Assembly: GCA_948146395.1 (NCBI GenBank)
Contig: OX411555.1
Span: 39,387,065 to 39,451,064 of the forward strand
Length of the DNA stretch: 64,000 nucleotides
Direction of reading: 5' to 3'
Source of the DNA: Fragum whitleyi
Taxonomy: Eukaryota > Mollusca > Bivalvia > Cardiida > Cardiidae
The position numbers and the translations under genes were made by a program. The number at the start of each line of letters is the position of its first letter. Position 1 is the first letter of the stretch. Positions 58,498 through 64,000 of this stretch are shown here, piece after piece. The notes below the pieces were generated by a model, which was not told where the DNA came from, did no database searches, and saw only the letters and a list, made by a program, of their open reading frames with translations.

Positions 58498-58914
58498 ATA
58501 ATCGTTTGTTTCAGTAATATCGATTTATATTTCATCGAGTGGACAACAAAAGCTATATTTTCTCGAGTGGAGCAGCCACGAGTGAAAATATAGCTTTTGT
58601 TGTTCACGAAATGAAATATTTATCGATCTTACTCGAAAAACAAACGATTATTCTATTTCTTTAATGCAAAAATGAGACAAAATGTGACATTTCTAGGACA
58701 CGTTTTCGTATAGCGCGTCATTTTGCGCGTGATTGCTATGCAACGTTCATTGTGACGTCACTTATTTCGCCCCGCATAGTTGACGTCAGATAGGATGAAA
58801 TACTCAAAAGCAGGGTATAAGTTTTTGATAATCTCACTGCTTTTGCGGTGAGTTTATCAAGTGATAATCTACCGTTATTTATCGATAAACCACCGAAAAG
58901 CATTAAAGAAAGGT
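58498..58914 (+). repeat. Family N element, plus copy
   Basis: Foldback 58498-58661 (ATAATCGTTTG...CAAACGATTAT; AACAAAAGCTATATTTTCTC and its complement around GAGCAGCC), then a unique part with CRE octamers at 58753-58760 and 58781-58788, ending CCGAAAAGCATTAAAGAAAGG. Opposite orientation to 17648-18080. Confidence 0.75.
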
Positions 58915-59455
58915 ACTTTATTACATGTAGGTATATGGCTTGGATTTTTTTTTGCCGGGACAGATCTACATGACAATAACGTTTGACGACCCCTTTCAAC
59001 AACGTGGTCTCCCCGTTTCGTTTACGGTGGCTTGAAACGTGACTACCGGAAACAGGAATTAACTTTTTTCGCAGCACGCTGGTGGTCAAAATACTGAATT
59101 TTATACGTCCTTTTATTAGATTTAATTTTGTAAATGATAGTAAAATGTTTGGATATCAATTTATGACCTGATCGATTAATGCCAAACATTAACGACAGTG
59201 TTATGTCGAACATTTTATACGACAGCCAAATTATGCATTTAGCTTCAAAAAACTTATCGGTGATCAAAATCTAAATTGAATGTCAGATATTCAATGGGGG
59301 CCCCGTGACCTGTCAGTTTAATTCGATTACAGTAGTGAAGTGATAAAGCTTTCCAAAAATCTTAAAGCGGTCAGTATGTTTGAATATGCGATGTCTCAAA
59401 ACACATGCGACATCTTCAAGATGACGCATGCACCATAACTTATAAATGCACGATA
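58915..59455. other. Intergenic DNA, nothing recognised
   Basis: No gene or repeat family assigned. Confidence 0.5.
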
Positions 59456-60440
59456 TTTTAAGGTTCATGTAAAGAGTTTATGAACCAAATTTAATGCTAT
59501 TTCTATATACAAAAAAGATAATTTGCCCAGCTAAACAATATATATCAAATTGAAGCTCAGAGTAACAGTAGATGAGCACAATCAGTTGCACAACATAAGA
59601 GGCCCCGTCTGATAACAGAATAGCCAAAACGTGGAAAGGGACATTTTGTTCAGAACCAACAACTTCATTACGGCTGGATGATATTTGTATAAATTTGGCC
59701 AGAATGTAGACAAATGTTCCTACTAGGTACTACTACAACCTTAGATATAAAACTCAATCTCAAAAGGCCCTTTTGAAACAATCAATATCCATCTATTTTG
59801 ACAACATTCATGTCAAACCAGTTTGCTCTGTTTTTGAAATAGATGTTAGATATGGTGCAACAATAGACCATAATTTTACGAAATATTTTATGTGATTTAT
59901 TTAAAATTTGAATTCAATGATCTATAATAATTTACTATATATTATCATTTTGTGAAATAGAAATTGATATATTGCTAAAGAACCTTACATGTATATAAAC
60001 TGTTAATGTCCATTCATGTTGTGATAACACACCATACCTTTAATTTATCTACACGTTTAAAAATTTAGACTGACATATATGACATATGTGTTTATCAAAT
60101 AAGTCAAAATAAATTGCTTGCATAACTACGATTTTGGTCCGAGTTTTATACCAACGTTTGTAGTAGTACCTGGGTTGTACTTAAGACTGTACTTTGTTAA
60201 AATATGAGCCAATTTTATCCAACAGTCATGCAGTTGCTTGTTCTGTACAAAATGACCCTTTTCCACAATGTTTTGGCTATACCGCTATAGCTATGACAAT
60301 CTTACGTTGCTTAACTGTTAGTGCTCATAAATAGCTTCAATTTAATATACATGTGTAATATACCTGGACATACTACTTTTTCTTGGCAAATGAAGTGTCC
60401 TAAGAATTGGGTCTCAAACACTTTACATGAACCTTAAACC
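59456..60440. mobile_element. Family P: about 980-bp palindrome with TTAA at both ends
   Basis: TTAAGGTTCATGTAAAG at the left and CTTTACATGAACCTTAA at the right. Successive inner inverted pairs: TTGAAGCTC...GATGAGCACAATC with GTGCTCATAAATAGCTTCAA; AGCCAAAACGTGGAAAGGG with CCCTTTTCCACAATGTTTTGGCT; AGGTACTACTACAACC with GTTTGTAGTAGTACCTGGG. The symmetry centre is near 59948. No open frame. A non-autonomous TTAA-targeting foldback is likely. Confidence 0.8.
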
Positions 60441-60700
60441 AACTATAAATTTGGGCGTCTCAAATGTCGCACACCTTTCTTATTTGCCATTTCTTCTGAT
60501 CGTCTGCAATCCGTTAGTCATCCGTGAACGAGAGACACGCGATGGTTTTGCTGAGAGTCGCACTAGTCGTATGTAAAGGAGGTGAAATTTACATTGACAT
60601 TTGCTGAAGATACACGACATCACTACTTTTACTAAAACATAAACAAAGGCTTTAGCGTACTCAAAAAAACCTTTGCAATCACTAATAAGCTGTTGTGTAT
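60441..60700. other. Intergenic DNA, nothing recognised
   Basis: No gene or repeat family assigned. Confidence 0.45.
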
Positions 60701-60814
60701 ACATTCCGACTTTCGGTGAAAATGGCTGGAGCTAGCAATGGAATTTTTCACTAGATTCTTTTCTGGTGTAAACTCAAAATACATATATGTAGCAGGAGTT
60801 TCCGCAAGCTTATA
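60701..60814 (+). repeat. Left direct repeat flanking an A element
   Basis: ACATTCCGACTTTCGG, GGAGCTAGCAATGGAATTT and ATGTAGCAGGAGTTTCC; repeated at 61254-61368 with an offset of about 553 bp. Confidence 0.8.
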
Positions 60815-61250
60815 CAGTTGATAACATCGTGAAATTGACATTCATCTCGATCAAAACCATTCTAAATAACTCATTCGGCGCTCCATTCATTCATTCCAAT
60901 CACTCACACATACTATTCAAAAACGCCCAAACCCAATGAAAATAAAGATTCAACAATGTCATTCAAAATAAAGTTGGATCGAGAAAAATTGCGATTTCAC
61001 TGAAATAATTCAAATTCTACGCGTCTTATAGGTTCTTGAAGAAATAGGAAGCTAATTATAAAACTTGTATGCATATTTTATTAAAGGGAGGTAATCAATA
61101 TCGCTAATTTTCTTAATCCTGAACAAAATTTGCGATATTAGATTACCTCCCATTTTATTCACTCAAAACTCGCTCCACACACTCATTCAATTTCATTCCT
61201 AAATCAATCCAAAATCATTCACCTTGTCAATTTCAATGTGTTGTTAACTG
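60813..61250 (+). repeat. Family A element between direct repeats
   Basis: TA then CAGTTGATAACATCG; right end CAATGTGTTGTTAACTG followed by AA. Hairpin 61085-61150 with intact stems. Confidence 0.9.
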
Positions 61251-61253
61251 AAC

Positions 61254-61368
61254 ACATTCCGACTTGCAATGAAAATGCTCGGAGCTAGCAATAGAATTTT
61301 TCACTTGATATTTTTCTGATGCAAACCAAAGATACATTTATGTAGCAGAGGCTTCCATGCGTTGATAT
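61254..61368 (+). repeat. Right direct repeat flanking an A element
   Basis: ACATTCCGACTTGC, GGAGCTAGCAATAGAATTT and ATGTAGCAGAGGCTTCC, then GCGTTGATATAACG, which may be a scrap of the A left end. Confidence 0.8.
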
Positions 61369-62980
61369 AACGAAGCCGTCGCTCTGATAAGCTGATCAGA
61401 CAGTGGGCAATGTTGTAGGAGCTAGGCTTCCCAACTCACTCAAATCCCCTGTCGGTCCGTTGAAACCCCCTCGAAGATGCTGCATTAAGCACTTCCCTGT
61501 GTACACTTTGAATTGAGTAAGCTATGCCTCTGAAAGGAATATATCGTCAATCTTCTCCCAAAACCATGTAACTACAGCTTGTTTAAAGTCGAGTTACGAT
61601 TTTTAGCAGAAAATCGACGACATGAATTCCGATTCAAGAAAGAAAATTATATATGCATTTACTAATACAGGTGTAGAAGATCTGAAATTAGGCAAATTCA
61701 AAAAGTACAGATATTAGGGAAGAGTTCCACTGACGCCTAGGAAAGGATCTATATAATACAATTTGTCAATATGTACATCAAAACACTGAAACTAAATCCA
61801 TTTGCAAACAGGGATATGTGAAGTTCTGAAATTATTCCCACCCTTCGCAGAATTTGAAAGAAATGTTGCAGAATATCCATTCGCTAGCAAAGATTGAGCA
61901 GCATAGACACATAAGACAGGTAGATAGTGCATGAATGAGATTACATTACTTTCTTCGGATACTTCTACCTACAACGCCAATAGTAAAGATCCTGTTTAAA
62001 CTTTGCGGGTGCTATAGCTTGCGAAAGTCTTTATTTGGCGCTCATTTGAAATTGTTGGATATGAACGCACATACTCATTTAGTTTATATGTGAAATAGTA
62101 GAGAGTTAAAACAATCAAATATTTTCAGCTATTTCCGTCAAGAATCGTGCATTCTGATTTCTTTCTTTTTTTCGTATCACAATGAAATGAAGATATGAAA
62201 CTAAAATCCTAACTAAACTAGATGCTTCGACTTCGACTTGGTATCAAAAATACTGCGTTATCTTAATCATCTCATCTTATCAAACCCTAAAAATTCAAAT
62301 GTAGGGAAATAAATTCTGAAAGATGCTTATTAAATCCTATTTTGTTAACAACAAAAACAAAAACAAATATAATTATACATGTAACAGTGTATGGTTTGAA
62401 GTTGATAGAATATGAAAGAAAAGAAACTTTATCATGCAATGAAGCCTGTATTGACCTGATATCACCTGCCTGATAACATAACATGATATCATTCAGTCTA
62501 TTTTTAGAAACAATTTGCATACACGTGCAATGAATTTCTTTGATTTTTAAGGGTTTAGTATAACTTAGCACTGCAAAATGATTGCATGATAAATAGAATA
62601 ACATGTCAGTGTCTTAAGATATCAATGTTTTCTGGTCTCGGCTGTGAGAAATTATCATGACTGGGCAGAGCCTCGTCATGATAAATTCTCCCAACCTCGT
62701 CCAGATAACATTGCTATTTTTATACACTAACATATTATTCTCTGTAAAATGCATTAGTTTATCGAGATGGTGACGTCTTGGTTGCACACCGTTCGCTGAC
62801 TTGTATGCATTTCTTCGAATGAAATAGAGAAGATTCGACTAATCATTGCTTAAACAAATAGGTTTAAATTCAGTTTGCTAAAACAATGTTTATTTATACG
62901 CGTTTAGCCGTTTGCAAATAAGCCTGTAAAATATTTGATCTTTAGATTAAATTCCAATATACTCCCGTATTTCCAAATGA
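61369..62980. other. Intergenic DNA, little recognised
   Basis: Decayed O-type hairpin at 61566-61596; hairpin GAGAAATTATCATGAC / GTCATGATAAATTCTC at 62646-62690. A 105-codon minus frame at 62287-62604 has no known domain. Confidence 0.5.
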
Positions 62981-63209
62981 TTAACCCTTTGCTGTTTAAT
63001 CCCTGCTTTTTACGTACCCGTGATTTTATGATTGAGAAAACATTGTGAGAAAAGAAAAAAATGCTTCTGACAAGCAATTTCTTCTTTTTCCACACTACTT
63101 TCTACCCTACTGAATGGTTATTTTTCAAATTAAATCAACTTATAATTTTCGTCTGCAAAACCTTTGAATTTGGACAGGTCCCAAATTTTGTAAAACAGGA
63201 AAGGGTTAA
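62981..63209. repeat. Family M: piggyBac-like MITE with TTAA on both sides
   Basis: TTAA (62981-62984), CCCTTTGCTGTTTAATCC...TAAAACAGGAAAGGG, TTAA (63206-63209). 221-bp body, terminal repeats of about 14 bp, no coding capacity. Confidence 0.9.
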
Positions 63210-63670
63210 TATAAATTTACGATCGATAGTTTTGGATTTCCGTAAGACGTAAAGAGAGTTTAAACGTTGAAAAGGATATGGGCCTGATACTTTATCATTA
63301 TTATATGAAATATCACGATAATTATCAAATTTATACAATACTAACAGTAACAAAAAAATGTTATCAATATCATTATCATCAATTCAATCATATCATTATT
63401 ATCTTTATTATTATTGTTAAAGTAGCTTAAATCATCTACCTTTTTCGCCTTTTCTGCAGTTGTGAAATTAAATTAATTTTTTAAAAAAAGTTAATATTAA
63501 AACTTAGCGAAAAAGTCAAGAGAAAAAAGTAAAATGTGATATCGTTGCGTTCGTAAAGAAATGAAAATACCACTGCGGGAAAAATATCTACTACTGACCG
63601 GAATTAAATGACAGCTTTTACTTCGGATTTCATCTACTAATCTACAGAGTATGGTCTGTATTTAAATGAT
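63210..63670. other. Intergenic DNA with ATC/ATT-rich tract
   Basis: Imperfect TATCATTATCATC / ATTATTATC repeats at 63358-63420. No gene. Confidence 0.5.
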
Positions 63671-63929
63671 CTGTGACCCGTCATGCAAAAAGGGACCATC
63701 TGGGTTGAGCGTAAGGTGTCGATCCTAGTCAGACTGCGCGGACTGCGCAGACTGACTATGGTCGAAACCTTTCGCATTTTACTAGTTTTCTGAATCTAGA
63801 ATCATCAATCTTCCTTCCCATGAAAGAATTTCTGAAATGCAAGATCTCTTGTCCTGTACTTAAACCAATCTCTCTCAATTGGCAATTTTCGGAGTTCCCA
63901 GACGGTCCCTTTTCGCGTGACGGATTCTC
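63671..63929 (-). repeat. Family C element, minus copy, complete
   Basis: TGTGACCCGTCATGCAAAAAG to GGTCCCTTTTCGCGTGACGG; hairpin CCTAGTCAGACTGCGCG / TGCGCAGACTGACTATGG at 63724-63761. Confidence 0.88.
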
Positions 63930-64000
63930 ATCTGTGGCAATGGACCTAATTGGCAACATTTTGATTAGACGAACCACAGCTCGTACATGTAAGTATATGT

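Noticed and set aside
58736..59089. 117-codon minus-strand frame
   Set aside because: Mostly within a family N element, no domain, and not kept in the other N copy.
62287..62604. 105-codon minus-strand frame as a small gene
   Set aside because: No recognisable domain, low-complexity C-terminal half, and no supporting signal; left as unassigned DNA.

Overview
The window looks like AT-rich intergenic DNA of a metazoan, most likely a bivalve mollusc. That assignment is inference. It rests on one complete invertebrate-type D1-like dopamine receptor, and on a repeat landscape that resembles bivalve genomes as I remember them: 145-bp tandem repeats with ACGG-like tracts and hairpin-CTAA ends, a tRNA-derived SINE, and many short palindromic elements. 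Nothing here looks bacterial or viral.

Gene content: I can support only one protein-coding gene, an uninterrupted 407-codon class A GPCR on the minus strand at 24239-25462. Its landmarks match DOP1/D1-type dopamine receptors. The DNA around it (about 23.2-28.2 kb) holds only two short repeat traces (26.1 and 26.4 kb), while the rest of the window is crowded with repeats. The other open frames I examined are non-coding, or lie inside repeats, palindromes or microsatellites.

Repeat content: letters are my own working names. A: at least 26 copies of a roughly 435-bp element with TA-flanked terminal inverted repeats and a central hairpin of about 75 bp; it covers roughly 9-10 kb. B: palindromes with a TTTGCACGTGC-type core. 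C and D: palindromes sharing a GTCAGTCTGCGCAG-type core. E: a tRNA-derived SINE with a TCAA tail, two copies with clear target-site duplications. F: a roughly 400-bp repeat carrying a CRE octamer. H: Helitron-like elements ending in CTAA, one holding the 145-bp array. I, M and P: palindromic or inverted-repeat elements with TTAA at their ends. J, K, L, N, O and Q: further foldbacks.

Layout: 0.7-9.5 kb mixed repeats, including a direct duplication around one A copy; 10.6-13.9 kb E, O and A copies; 15.3-16.9 kb the 145-bp array in a Helitron-like frame; 17-23 kb C, N, E, B, H, A and H copies; 23.2-28.2 kb receptor island; 28.4-29.0 kb a 505-bp TCAA microsatellite; 30-51 kb dispersed A, C, I, B, K and L copies; 51.1-58.5 kb a dense cluster of nine A copies with C and E; 59.5-60.4 kb a palindrome of about 980 bp; 60.7-61.4 kb an A copy between direct repeats; 63-64 kb M and C. 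I saw no clearly new multi-gene system. The most unusual observations concern family A.
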